From Himantopus leucocephalus (Eukaryota > Chordata > Aves > Charadriiformes > Recurvirostridae): a stretch of 64,000 nt of DNA. How positions within the stretch are numbered: position 1 is the stretch's first letter; each line of letters opens with the position of its first letter. The notes below the pieces were generated by a model. It was given only the letters and a program-made list of their open reading frames with translations, was not told the DNA's origin and did no database searches. This document shows, in pieces, positions 12,479-24,130 of this stretch. The position numbers and the translations under genes are program-made. The DNA lies in NCBI GenBank assembly GCA_003993805.1, contig RSEF01000031.1:57172137-57236136 (forward strand), written 5' to 3'.

Positions 12479-14837
12479 TGGAGCAGGAGGGATGCACAGA
12501 GAAGTCTGAGTGCAGACCAAGTGACCCAAGTCTTGTGTGAGCCTGGGAACAAGACGCTGTAAGCAAACAGCTCCAGTGTAAACTGTGACATGTGAAAGCT
12601 TGTTTCACATCATCCACCTTTTCACATCTTCTGTCTTCTCATATCTTCCATCTTTTGTATTCAAAATGCAATCAATAAGCACACAACCTAGTTTAAACTC
12701 AGTCAACAAGACCCAAGGGATCATTTTTATTCTGCTCCCACTCCCTTTCTTTATAACAAAACATAGTTGGCTCTATGAAAACATGCTACAGTTGTCTCTC
12801 AAAAACTGCTGAGTAAAAACATGGTATGTAACAGTGTTAGAAAATAATTTCTGTGTAAACAGAATACAGCAGACACTCACATGTTGTTGTTACAGGTTTT
12901 GCTATCCTGGCTCAAATTAGCCACCTATCTATTATCCTATCTGTGACCATATCCACCTGGCAGTTCTTGAATGATTCAGCAAAAGAAGAACAAACTTCTG
13001 CCAAAAACGGGCAATAAAATTACTGAAACACAACTCTTAGTGGCTGCCATCAGTGGCTGCTTTCAGCGGCGACTCTGTGATTGAGATGGAAGAGTTACTT
13101 CCCTTCTAATAGTTTTAAAAGAAAGGCGTGTGGTATTACAAAACCCAGTAGGTAAATGTTTTACTTGTACCACCAGTGCTGGAAGGAGAGGTATGTACTT
13201 TTTTTTTCTTGCAGCACAACTAACCATGTTTACCTCTCAATCATCAAAAAGGCGGTATTTTTCTATTACAACAGCCTCTTGAATTGTTGAAAAAGTCAAC
13301 ATTAAAAGCAGTGTCAAAGCTCTCTACATTTGTAAAGTTTTGCTTTTTAGATATTTCAAGTTACCACTGAGACCCATCTCTTGTAAATATTTATATATCA
13401 TTTTTTAAACTTCCATAACATAGGTACCAATCTATACCATTGCTTCAGCTAAATGACTGCCATTTAGATTTGAAACACTGAAGAGCAATTTATTCCTGTT
13501 CTTCTAAAGCACACAGCAAAGTAATCATAATGTCATTAAGCTAAAGCAGTTTTAAAGCAGAGTTCTAACAAAACAAGCTGAAAGCGAGTTTGCAATATAG
13601 CAAGGTGACAGATGTCCCAGTGTAATTTGGTGCTTCTATACAAGAAAACATCATGTCCCGCTAAGAAGGTCAGTAATCCAAAGACAGCTATTTACATAGC
13701 TAGATGGAGAGTTGAGATGAAGATGTTCAAAAAGCCTCTGTAAAACACCGATCATACAGCACTATTGGCTCTACTAGAATAATTAAGAATGGAGTGTGTT
13801 TAACTCCTAACAACCTGTCCTCTTATTTAGCTGGCTAAATTATGACTGTCGGGCTGAAATCTTATCATCACTGAAATAAATGGCAAAACTTCAACTAAAT
13901 GCAGAGGAATTTGGGGTCTTTAGATCTGACACTGATTTCATTTACACTGAGGTTAAAATGATGTGATTCCAATCGACATCACCCGTTATTTCTTCTTAGT
14001 CTTCCCGCTTCCTGCATTAACTCCCAAACAAGTTTCCAGACACTGAAAATCCATCTCGTGCTGAAGGTCCTACACAAAATAGTTGTTGTCTTTGTTCAGC
14101 CCCACCTCCACTCTATGTTGCCCACATCTCAAAGGTTTTAAAATGACCTGCAGGCAGATTTGAGGAGCAGTCCCGGGGCTTCTGGTCACATCACACTGCA
14201 AAAACTAAAAAGAAACTGCCAGAATTTGACATCCATTATTTATTCAGGGTACAGAAGAGAAAACTCATTATTCAAAGGTACTAAAGATTTTATTTATTAC
14301 CTCTAGAAAAAAAGAAACCACAAAACCTAAAACAAGTGCAAACACAGATCAATAGACATGTTTTATAATTATGATGCAATATACGTGCACCTTAAAGAAA
14401 ATAAATTTTGTATCTTACACATCCTATAATAACTTTTTTCTGTCCTTGAATATCAGAGAAAATAAATACTATATGCTACATATTAGAATGACTCATAAAA
14501 CAAATCAAATAAATGAAAAAATCATTTGGTATCAATTTATGAATATTTTTGTAGACCAAAAGAATATTAGATTTTTTTTTAATATAATGGGAAAACTTCC
14601 TAAGAGTCAACAAAGTGCCAGTCAATTTAGTAATTAAATGGCCATAGTGGCACAAAGCAAGAAGTCATCTAGGTCAGTAACCCTTCTCCAGCACAGGCTA
14701 ATAGCTGATAGATAAGCCAGAACATCTGAAGAGGATAAGCATCAGACATTTCATGCCCAACTGGGACGTGCAGCTGGGTTCACCATAGATGCCAAGTCAT
14801 AAAGCAATCAACAGTGGTGGTCTCAGCAACTTATAAA

Positions 14838-15040
14838 ATCATAGAATCATAGAATCGTCTAGGTTGGAAGGGCCCTTTAAGGTCACTGAGTCCAAACATC
14901 AACCTAGCACTTCCAAACCCAGCACTAAATCATGTCCCTAAGCACCACGTCTACCCAGCTTTTAAATAACGCCAGGGATGGTGATTCAACCACTTCCCTG
15001 GGCAGCCTGTTCCAATGCTTGATAACCACTTCCGCGAAGA
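14838..15040 (-). mobile_element. CR1 LINE 3' end, reverse orientation
   Basis: It begins with the reverse complement of the CR1 tail (ATCATAGAATCATAGAATCG), then CTAGGTTGGAAGGGCCCTTT and the block for the end of the element. On the minus strand it still encodes the CR1 C-terminal phrase [15 protein letters not shown]. It is 5'-truncated, as nearly all CR1 copies are. The sequence stops resembling CR1 around 15040. The minus-strand 65-codon open frame (14925-15122) is a remnant of CR1 coding sequence plus flank. Confidence 0.85.
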
Positions 15041-15307
15041 AATCCCACAACTTCATCTCCTTTTGTCGCTTAGCGGCCATATTACTCAGGACTTCCCAGA
15101 CCAACAGGACCTTGCTAGTCACACAACACAGCCTCCTCAGAAGGACTACTTATGGGCAGCTTATGGAGCAAGAAGCTGGTAGCATCATGCTTGGCCACTC
15201 CTAGTCCATTACAACCCACACATGTTAGTATTGCTAAATCATGGGAGGAATACCAAATGCACTAGCATAATTAAGGCAGAGCAGTTTAAAACACTTCTGC
15301 ACACCCT

Positions 15308-15417
15308 CATGCCCCTGCAAAAGGGCATGCTGTTCCACTCTGGTGTGCAGAACACCAGAGCCTGGAAAAAACAGCAACTGTTAATGGGGCATAGGCACAG
15401 TTCACACCACTGGTGTG
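15308..15417. repeat. Cluster of three inverted repeats
   Basis: Three stem-forming sequences lie within 110 bases. The first has CATGCCC and GGGCATG arms (about 15308-15329). The second is CTCTGGTGT / ACACCAGAG, a perfect 9-bp stem with a 5-base loop (15338-15360). The third is CACACCA / TGGTGTG separated by a single C (15403-15417). The word CTGGTGTG or its complement recurs in the last two. No known RNA or transposon terminus was recognised. Confidence 0.7.
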
Positions 15418-16832
15418 GCAAAATCTTCTCTGTTGCTGGCACAGCCTTGACCCCAAAGGCATCGTGGAAAAGAGCTCATTTCAGGTTCGCAGAGCATAAA
15501 ATTCTTACAGCAGGTAATTGAAATGACAACAACAAAAAGAATCTGGTTCTGAGGAGGCTACTTCACTGTCACGACTTTCAGCTAGCATTGGTCCAAATTT
15601 CCCAGATTCCTCACTATTCCCCTTGAAAAAAGCGCTTTGCTGCTCATGTATTTAGATACACATGAATGATGACCTGAGGCTTTGGGCTCATGTTACTAAA
15701 ATGATGCTATATCATTTGTCAGACTAGTAATGATTACTGTTAAGACTTAGCACTGAAGCTAATGAACTATTTTTGACACAGGATCACCACCGCTTCAATG
15801 TTTGTTTGCACACATAGGACTGTTATTCAGAACTGCAATGACACACAAAAGATTTTTCCAGTCAATTATGTGAATCACATACGTTGCATAAAATTGAAAT
15901 ATGTCAGTTTTACAAACAATTATTGTCCCACACTATGACTGAAACATACAAAATAGTTTCATAACAGAAAGGGGCATTGATTTTCAAGGTAAATACATTT
16001 TTCTGTATGTGCGTAAGATGCATTTAACCTTTCTTTTATTTAAAAACACACAGAAAACCACATCCTAGCAGCTTTTCCATTTAGCAGTGAGACTTTTACT
16101 TTGTGATTCCAGAAATTTTCACAGTGGAATTCTGCCAAATTTTGTTATACGCTTTAAAAAATAGAAAATACTCAGAATAGCCATCTATAATAAAAGTAAA
16201 TAAGCATTTATTGACACTGAATGAATGCCCAGGCAGTTAGTCACACAAAATCTAGTAATGTTATGACTAGTTTGCTACCTGAACTAGAATTACTTTAAGA
16301 CCAATTTGATATACTGAACTTCAGTCATAAGTGTGACTAAAATGTAGATGTATCATGTTATGTGTCAGGCAAACCTATAGTAAAGATAATAACTACATTT
16401 TAATTACAGTACAACATATTTTCTTAATATCTAAGTCACCTTTCCTCTACAAAAAGAAATTAAGCAAACATAGCATGTTATGTCCAAAACAAAGTTTTCT
16501 TGCCAGAGTAAATTATACAAGGTAGCATAGAACAAGACTGTCTCTGAATACCTATAGGAAAGATTTACAGCTGAAATCCAATGTAAATAAATAGGAAAAG
16601 CAGTACACGGTGAAAGACAATCTGTACTTTACATGCACGATAATGAGCTCTGAGCTGACTGTGCACTAACTGGGCCTTGGGGCTGTAACGGAAAACCTCA
16701 GGCCTGTGGCTTGGTACTGATCAGAAAGACATTCTGGGAACAGCACGGGAACAAAACAGAAAATGGCCCTATGCCATAATGTATATAAATGGCCGAAATA
16801 CATTTTCAGTGCTAGGTAGATCCTGGCTTCAT

Positions 16833-17443
16833 GCCACCAAGCTGAGTGGTGCAGTTGATTCACTTGAGGGAAGGGATGACATCCAGAGGGACCTGGACAG
16901 ACTGGAGGAGTGGGCCCGTGTGAACCTCATGCAGTTCAACAAGGCCAAGTGCAGGGTCCTGCACCTCAGTCAGAGCAACCCCCGCTATCTATACAGGCTG
17001 GGGGATGAAGGGATGGAGAGCAGCAATGTGGAGAAGGACTTGGGGGAACTGGTGGATAAAATTTGGACATGAGCTGGCAATGTGCAATCACAGCCCAGAA
17101 AGCCAACTGTATCCTGGTACTGGAAGAAGCGTGGCCAGCAGGTCGAGGGAGGTGATTCTGCCCCTCTACTCCACTCTTGTGAGACCCCACCTGGAGTACT
17201 CCATCCAGCTCTGGAGCCCTCAGCACAGGAAAGTCATGGACCTGTTGGAGTGGGTCCAGAGGAGGGCTACAAAAATGATGCGAGGGCTGGAACACCTCTG
17301 CTGTGAGGACAGGCTGAGAGAGTTGGGGTTGTTCAGCCTGGAGAAGAGAAGGCTCCAGGGAGACCTTACTGTGGCCTTTCAATATATGAAGGGGGATTAT
17401 AAGAAAGAGGGAGAAAGATATTTTACCAAGGCCTGTAGTGACA
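16833..17443 (+). mobile_element. CR1 LINE fragment (end of ORF2), 5'-truncated
   Basis: Starting at CCACCAAGCTGAGTGGTGCA, the sequence follows CR1 ORF2 C-terminal text closely: GGACCTGGACAGACTGGAGG, AACAAGGCCAAGTGCAGGGT, CCTGTTGGAGTGGGTCCAGA and GGTTGTTCAGCCTGGAGAAG. The 177-codon and 97-codon open frames here are pieces of CR1 ORF2 (for example the residues [20 protein letters not shown]), offset by frameshifts. Similarity breaks off at GGCCTGTAGTGACA (about 17443), where LTR-like sequence begins, before the usual CR1 3' UTR. Confidence 0.9.
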
Positions 17444-18043
17444 CTTTGTTACAGGAAGCAGGGAAGAGCAATTTGGTGATTGTACAAGAATTGTTACGGG
17501 AGGACTACAAGAGGAACCAAAGGCAAGGAAAGGGATGAGTAAGCATGCAAAAACAAAGAAATAAGCTGATAAAAGGGGCCAGTCCGGCCACTACATCTGC
17601 CTGTCCATGCTCTGTGCTTGACTACCACCGTGTCTCCTGTTTTTGCCTTAAACTCCATTTCTAACTATTTTTCTGGATGAGGTGACTCTGTATCTGTGCG
17701 CATGTGTGTGTATGGAGCTCTAAGGACTATCAACTGGATAACAGACCACAGGTCACAAGGGCCCATGTGTCTGTGCTGCCAGCAATTGTACTGAATGTGA
17801 CTGCTAGTGAATATCGAGCCACACCAGCCAGTAAGCAGAAGTCACCTGGCAGCCAGCTATCAATACAGAAGTAAGTCTGGGCTGGACAGGTGAGTTTCTG
17901 TGAGTGAGACAAGTGGAAGAGTTAAGATACTGAAGGGGCCAGAAGGTCCAGGCCAACTACTGGTCGGGCCATAAAGTCTGGGAGTCTACGGAGAGACACG
18001 TTTGTGTGTGTCCATGTTTCTATGCATGAGATAACTGGAAGAA
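17444..18043 (+). mobile_element. ERVL-like LTR, first part
   Basis: This segment interrupts CR1 sequence and resembles avian ERVL long terminal repeats: an AATAAGCTGATAAAAGGGGC block followed by CAGTCCGGCCACTACATC, then CTACCACCGTGTCTCCTG, a TGTGTGTGTATGGAGCTC block and CGGGCCATAAAGTCTGGGAG. The TG/GT-rich character and the polyadenylation-like AATAA upstream of the 'GTCCGGCC' block fit an R-region. No retroviral coding sequence is present. The family assignment is from memory of avian LTRs and is moderate. Confidence 0.5.
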
Positions 18044-18235
18044 AGTGAGACACTGCAACAGGATTCTCAGAAGTTGTGGATGCCTCATCCCTGGAGGTGT
18101 TCAAGGCCAGCTTGGATGGGGCTTTGAGGAACCTGGTCTAGTGGGAGGTATCCCTTCCCATGGCAGGGGGGTTGGAACTAGATGATCTTTAAGGTCCCTT
18201 CCAACCCAAATCATTCTATGATTCTGTGATTCTAT
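18044..18235 (+). mobile_element. CR1 LINE 3' tail
   Basis: From GTGAGACACTGCAACAGG through GTTGTGGATGCC, CCCTGGAGGTGTTCAAGGCC and GGGGTTGGAACTAGATGATC to the diagnostic tail CATTCTATGATTCTGTGATT. It resumes the CR1 text only about 90 consensus bases after the point where the upstream CR1 copy stops. It is therefore either the other half of that copy or a separate short insertion into the LTR. Confidence 0.9.
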
Positions 18236-18586
18236 GAAAGAGGATCCAAGAGCCAGCCACTGGAGGAACTGTGTCTAGGCCACTTTCCGGAAGGATTCAT
18301 ATTGTAAAGATATATAATTTCCTACTAACAGACCTTCATCTTGATTAGCCAGAGTGGGAAATAGGATGAGGCCACTGGTTCTGTTTGTGTTTGCATCAGT
18401 GCTGAGCGTTTGTGTTGATATGAGTGTACTGAACACCCAGGTTTTGTGCGTGCGTGGCTGCATGAGGCTGTATGCCTTGATACTGGTCGGACATGGCAGG
18501 ATGAAGCTGCAAGAGATTCATCAGCCTTGAACAGTGCAACATTAAGGTGCCAATAAAAAATCCAGAGGTATTTCTTTATGACAACG
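18236..18586 (+). mobile_element. ERVL-like LTR, second part
   Basis: After the CR1 tail the LTR-like text continues: AAGAGCCAGCCACTGGAGGA echoes the preceding AGGCCAACTACTGG block, then TGTTGATATGAGTGTACTGA, GTGCGTGCGTGGCTGCATGA and a final AATAAAAAATCCAGAGG polyadenylation-like block. The octamer TGTAGTGA occurs both just before the first part (17434-17441) and just after this part (18587-18594). That could be a target duplication but is longer than the 5 bp usual for ERVL, so it may be chance. Confidence 0.45.
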
Positions 18587-18644
18587 TGTAGTGAGCCTTC
18601 AAAGTACTTGCAACAGCCACTGGAGATTTTAGAAGAAAGTATGT

Positions 18645-19050
18645 GGGGATGTGGCTGACAGATAGAGCCCAGAGGGCTGTGGTTAGTGGTGCAGCATCTA
18701 GCTGGAGGTCAGTAACAAGTGATGTTCCTCAGGGGTCAATACTGGGTCCAGTCCCGTTCAACATATTCATCAATGACCTGCATGAAGGGATAGAGTGCAC
18801 CATCAGCAAATTTGCTGATGACACAAAACTGGGAGCGGTGGCTGACATGCCAGAAGGCTGTGACGCCATACAGTGTGACCTGGACAGGCTGGAGAGTTGG
18901 GCGGAGNNNNNNNNNNNNNNNNNNNNNNNNNNNNNNNNNNNNNNNNNNNNNNNNNNNNNNNNNNNNNNNNNNNNNNNNNNNNNNNNNNNNNNNNNNNNNN
19001 NNNNNNGATCTCCAGAGGTCCCTTCCAACCCTGACCATTCTGTGATTCGA
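18645..19050 (+). mobile_element. CR1 LINE with reverse-transcriptase segment, interrupted by assembly gap
   Basis: The left part encodes the central reverse-transcriptase region in one open frame: [20 protein letters not shown], then [14 protein letters not shown], in which FADD holds the catalytic aspartate pair, and [10 protein letters not shown]. At 18907 the assembly is broken by N. On the right (19007 on), only the CR1 end is present: GATCTCCAGAGGTCCCTTCC with ACCATTCTGTGATTC. The missing consensus between these points is about 0.8-0.9 kb. This copy is the best preserved CR1 coding segment in the window but is 5'-truncated and cannot be an active element as seen. Confidence 0.9.
18907..19006. 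other. Assembly gap, exactly 100 N
   Basis: A run of exactly 100 undetermined bases is the usual placeholder for a gap of unknown length. It falls within a CR1 copy, and predicted proteins reading through it are meaningless. Confidence 0.97.
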
Positions 19051-22000
19051 AAAGGCATTTTGCAAAGTGTGAGAAGAAAAATGGCTATTAACTGCTAAGG
19101 CAGGAACTTCAGCTCAGGGTATCGGGACGGCAAGTTGCTAGAGCCCTAGACAGCATTTGTGGAAAGCATCACACACACCCCGTTACGATACACTTAGCCA
19201 GCCATCAGGTGTTGACATTACCAGAGAGTGGAAATTGGGCTCAATGAACTTTTGATCTATGGTGGTCAAGCTTACAGTGACATAATGAACACTCAACTCT
19301 TGCTACTGTTACAAGAATGAAGCTAGCCGTCCCTAAAGTGAATTATGTAACAATTATGAATGCCATGTAATTAAGTCTGATTGCGAGCACAGGGTTGATA
19401 CTTGAAGTGTGTGCCATCTCTTCAGAAGTTGTCTAGTGCTCTCAATTCCTAAACATTTTTTAAAAGGTACTCTGTGCACCGTAATGACAAATCTCCTCGT
19501 CCACAGAGCTAAACCAAACAGGCGGTGTTTTGCCTTCAGCCATGTAAGCACAACCGAGTTGCATAGCTTTGTTGGTATTTTTGACCTCACTCATCTTTCA
19601 GGCTAGGAAGTCAAGATGTAAACATTATCTGGTAACAATAAATTGCACGACATGACATCGTTACAGAAACATGGCAATCCCCTTTATTTATTACAACAAA
19701 AAATACTCTAAAATGAAAGATCTCTAGCCATACGCAACCCTCAGCATTTAAAGACTCTCAAATAAATTGCAGATGAGTACCCTAACAGCCTGGACATCAA
19801 CACTATCTCAAGAAAACACTGAGGGTTCACAATGAACAAAGAGGAGGCAGCAGCGTTTCTCCACATCAAGACAAGGATACATCACTAGAATACAGGAAAT
19901 CAGAACAGGGACCTCAAAGATTTATTATTTATTGTGAAATGTTTAGCTAGGTAAGAGTTCCGTAATTGTCAGTTATCTAACGTTCTGCAACCATCAGAAC
20001 GTGTCAGGCAAGGCACCAGACATCAGTTTCCAGATCTGAGTGTAGGTGTGTGACTAGGAAACCAATTTTAATGCAAGTTTTCAAGACCTTTTTTTTTTTT
20101 TAATACATTAGAGGATAGTATATACTTAAAGCAATGATATTATTCTTGCTGGCTGTCAACTGATTCTGGAAAACCTTCTCGGCTAGCTGGTAATGTGGCT
20201 AACCATAAAGGAGATGTGTAAGCATTATTTTTAAAACACAACCTGTGTTAGGGATAGAAAAGTTATATATTGATTTAAAAAACACAGAGCAACTTTGGGT
20301 GTGTGATAGGTGCCAAGTACAACAAGTAGGAATTATTACTACCACATTTAGAAGACCCTGACGACAGGAGTTATGTAGGCAAAACTTCATAAAATACGTT
20401 TAATGAAGAACACTTCATGAAGTTCATTTCAGGACTGCACGAAGGAGCTCCTCTAGGTGATGAGAGAGTGTTAAGAGGGTTTACTTTGGAAACATAACTT
20501 AGGAAGTTTTCAAAACTTTGGGGTTTACTGCCATGCTCTAAATGTTAACATACTTAATATTTAATTACACTAAATATATTACTTTTAATGAAATATTTAA
20601 TAATATGCAAAATAAGATATTTTTAAAACACTTGAATTCACCCACAGACCCCAGTATTTTCCAGCTCCAGAAACAACTTAAAGCAAGTATTGGCAAATGT
20701 TTCCAAAAATTAAGCCGATGTTGCTTAATGAGTACATAAGAACAATTAATTCGGCATAAGTTTTTAAAACAAGTATTTCAAGTGCTAAGTTTAAGGACAT
20801 CCTCTGAGCAGTTTTCAGTAACAAGATCAACAACAAAAAAAGTGCATCCCTCCATGCTTCTGAGTCCATATTGTATATTTTGTTTTACTGATCACAAGGA
20901 CTTTTGCTGTCTACTCTGTGTTTATTATGCTAACAGGTGCCAACACTTCCATTTAATCCAATCTGGAATGTCTGCTGTATCTTACTGTGCCTTCCTGTGT
21001 CTATGTATGGTAAGCTAAGCATGCCTAGCTCTAAGACGCCCACAGTTACACAGCTTTGGCTCCTCCACGTACCAGCAGCATCTTCTAATTTAGCTTCTCT
21101 GAGTATTTAACACAGGGCACTGAAATTGATTAAGGCTTTCTGCATAGCCAAATGGCTGCTACAGGTTGAAATGAGTCAAACCTGCTAAATAAATTTGCTG
21201 TTATGATCTAACAGGAAGAAGTTATTTGCTAGGGGTACTCGGATATTTTTGATGACATATATACAAACAACGTTGGCCCCGCACCCACCCCACCCAGGAA
21301 CAGGGATGAACTCACAGGTTGCCCAACGCAACGATAACATCAAAGCAGCACCGGGGTAGCAAGGCTCTGACCAACACATGAATCCATTCATCACAGAGCA
21401 GTTTACAATACGGCATATTTTCTCAGTTACTTGGAGAGGATAGCTTTAGAAACAGCTAATGTCATCTGCATAATAAAAACCTGCAGTTCCTCTTGCCTGT
21501 CAAAGAGGACTTTATTAAGGCAGTGAGAGATTTCCAGTACAGCTGTCTGATGGAGGAAAAGGTGCAGGCGAGGAAAGAGAAGAGGAATTGAGACTTTTTA
21601 GTGCCAGTCTTGATTTTCTGATAGAAAGGGTTTTTATAGTCTACTGACAGCTATAACTATAAAAATTTGTTCTAAGAGACAGCTTTTGTTCACCATAAAC
21701 ACCATAAATAGATATGCCCACCCTCAGTGACAAAATGGATTTTAAGTACCTCAATAAACTAGTTGCTCCCTCTTAAGTCCTTAATTTTAAAAAAAAAAAC
21801 ATCCGAGAAACGATGTTATGTCATACCCTGTTATGCCACATTGTAATCCCAAAGTTAAAAAACAGAGAGGGCGCCAGCAATTCTAGGCTGAAACTTTCCA
21901 TATTTCTACCTTAGTAGCCTTGTGCTTTTCTCAAATAGTTCACGGAAAACTGCTGGTGTTTTAAGCAGATTTGACATACTTCAGTATTCCAAATAGTAAC

Positions 22001-23719
22001 TAAAAATTAACATACACTGACATTCTCACAAACATGAGTAACCCATAATAAAAGGTGCAGGTTATACGTATAATACATGCAGAACTGGATACTGTTAGTG
22101 ATATAAGTATTACTCAGTGATAATTAAACAATTTGCTGTAGCTACCTTCAGGGGTTTTTAAGAGGGTAAGGGGGGCAGCCTGATTCCAATAAGCATTTTT
22201 AATCAAGTCAATTACATTTGAATGCACTTCTTTGGAATCTCCCAAAACTCTCTTCCAAATATGTTTTCCATTAATTGTCCACATTTCCCACAGCACTCCA
22301 CCCCGCTCATATCCTTCCTGACCTGGGTTACTTAAAAATAGCCTTCAATCAAGAAAGAACATCAGGAAATATAAATGGAAATGCCAGCTGATCAACCCCT
22401 AATAAAAGGTACATGGTATTAAAGCAGATCAGGCACCTGGTCCCACTTGATATATTTAGAAGAGTCTAAACTCTGAAGTCACTTAGTTTAAATAATCCAC
22501 TCCTGGGAAATTATATCAGGTATACACATGGTAAAGGAGAGATGCTTATTTCTGTGCTTTTGATGTAAGAATCACCACTCATGCATTTTTATAGAAGTAA
22601 GCAGAATAGGAATAAACCCTTACAATGCTTAGCTTTGCTCGGGGGTGTTCCAGTTTTATACATTATGCAGCTTCACTACTGAAGTAGGTATTCCCCAAAT
22701 ATATGCAGGGGAGGGGGGCTGAAGATTAAAAAAGAATAAAAAGCCACCTGAATAAACAGTACAGACAAGCAAAGGATAAGGGGAAACCCAGGAAAAAAAA
22801 AGGGTAACAAAAAGAGATACACACTAGCCCTTCTGACAGTTTCTTGAATATAGTAAAGCTTAACAACCACTTTCCCCTCCTTCCTGCTGTCTCTATAATA
22901 AATACAGCCTGAAGAAGGTCCAAAGTTATGTTACATTTCCCAGGGTAGAAAAACGAAGTATTTTGTGTATATTACTACTGCTCAGCACGAGGAGAAAACA
23001 AAAGCAGAAAGTGCTGAACTATGGGTATATTCCAAGTACCTCAAGTGAAGGAAAAAAAGGCTTCAGCTTTAGTTAGCAACAGTTATATCATATTCTGCTC
23101 ATTAGCGCAAAATGTTTAAAGTTAAGCTTATTCTAGTTGCACAATTTTTTCCTGCTACAATTGAAACGTTTGCCAAACCAGAATAACTACTTCAAATTTA
23201 AATCAGATGCAAAAAGATTAAAAACAAAACACTCTTTCTCACTCCCCCAGAAAACAAAAAAGAAATGAAGTAGAAAATACACACCATATACATGCTGCAC
23301 TAATGTACGCAAAAAGAAAAAAAAGCGCATCACAAGCACAAAAAGCCAGGAAGAATTTTCACCTTTTTACTTCTCAGAAAACTCTTAGAAATTCTGAATT
23401 CAGACTTTTATTATGGTTTGCAGTAAAACATCAGCTAAGATGCTGAGCCAATAGTAAATTTCTTCCAGAAAAAGAAAAGTAAGACTGATCACTGTACAGC
23501 AACTTAAAACAATGTCCTGGCATATATATTTCTTTTCACCCATAATTTTGCTTCCTGACAACAGAGAGGAAAATGTAAAAAAGCAAAGTGGGAAGCCTTG
23601 CAGTTTTCCCTTACAAAAAAAAATTCCTACTATTTGGGCCAACAGTTCTGTCTTAGAACTAAATGTCCTGGGTGAAGGTCCGACATCATCTTTTTCGTGT
23701 CCTCTGAGCCTGGTCGTTC
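19051..23719. other. Intronic sequence, no gene recognised
   Basis: AT-rich unique sequence with short homopolymers (for example the T/A runs near 20.09 and 21.79 kb). Open frames are all below 85 codons and have no recognisable features. Confidence 0.5.
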
Positions 23720-24130
23720 AGCCAGTTTTCAATCCATATCACTGCCCACTTATCCAACCCATACTCTGTCAGCTGTCTACAATGAGGATGTTATGGGAGA
23801 CAGCATCAGACTTTGCTAAAGTTGAGTCCACTGCTTTCCCCTTGTCCACCAAGTCAATCACCTCATTGTGGAAGGCCATCACGTTGGTCAAGCATGATTC
23901 CCCCTTTGTAAATCCATGATGACCACTCCCAATCACCTTCTTGTCCTCATGTGTGAGGAAATGTTTTCCAGGAGGATTTTCTTCATCACCTTCCCAGGGA
24001 CTATGGTGAGACTGACTGGCCTGTACTTCCGTGGATCTTCCTTTTTGCCCTCCTTGAAGATATGAGTGATATCTGCTCTCTTTCAGTCTTCAGGAACTTC
24101 TCCCCATCACCACGACTATTCCAAGGCCTT
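23720..24130 (-). mobile_element. Old CR1 LINE fragment, reverse-transcriptase region, reverse orientation
   Basis: Plus-strand blocks such as CAGTTTTCAATCCATATCAC, AGGATGTTATGGGAGACAGC, TTGGTCAAGCATGATTCCCC, CCACTCCCAATCACCTTCTT, TTCATCACCTTCCCAGGGAC and CTGACTGGCCTGTACTTCCG are the reverse complement of CR1 ORF2. The minus strand still shows the RT signature words PVSLT and VPGKVMKK, broken by stops and a frameshift. It is more diverged than the copies at 16.8-19 kb, so it belongs to an older subfamily. The 135-codon plus-strand open frame (23512-23919) is antisense to it and not a gene. Confidence 0.85.

Larger units (their letters stand above)
6021..14837. other. Intronic sequence, no gene recognised
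   Basis: The largest open frame (6491-6955, 154 codons, plus) shows no domain, no strong start context and unremarkable composition. Apart from the tandem duplication at 7.26 kb, the G tract at 7.95 kb and the inverted repeat at 12.46 kb, I saw only unique AT-rich sequence. Confidence 0.5.

Noticed and set aside
17005..17538. 177-codon plus-strand frame as a host gene
   Set aside because: It is CR1 ORF2 sequence running on into the LTR-like segment.
23512..23919. 135-codon plus-strand frame
   Set aside because: Antisense to a degenerate CR1 reverse-transcriptase fragment.
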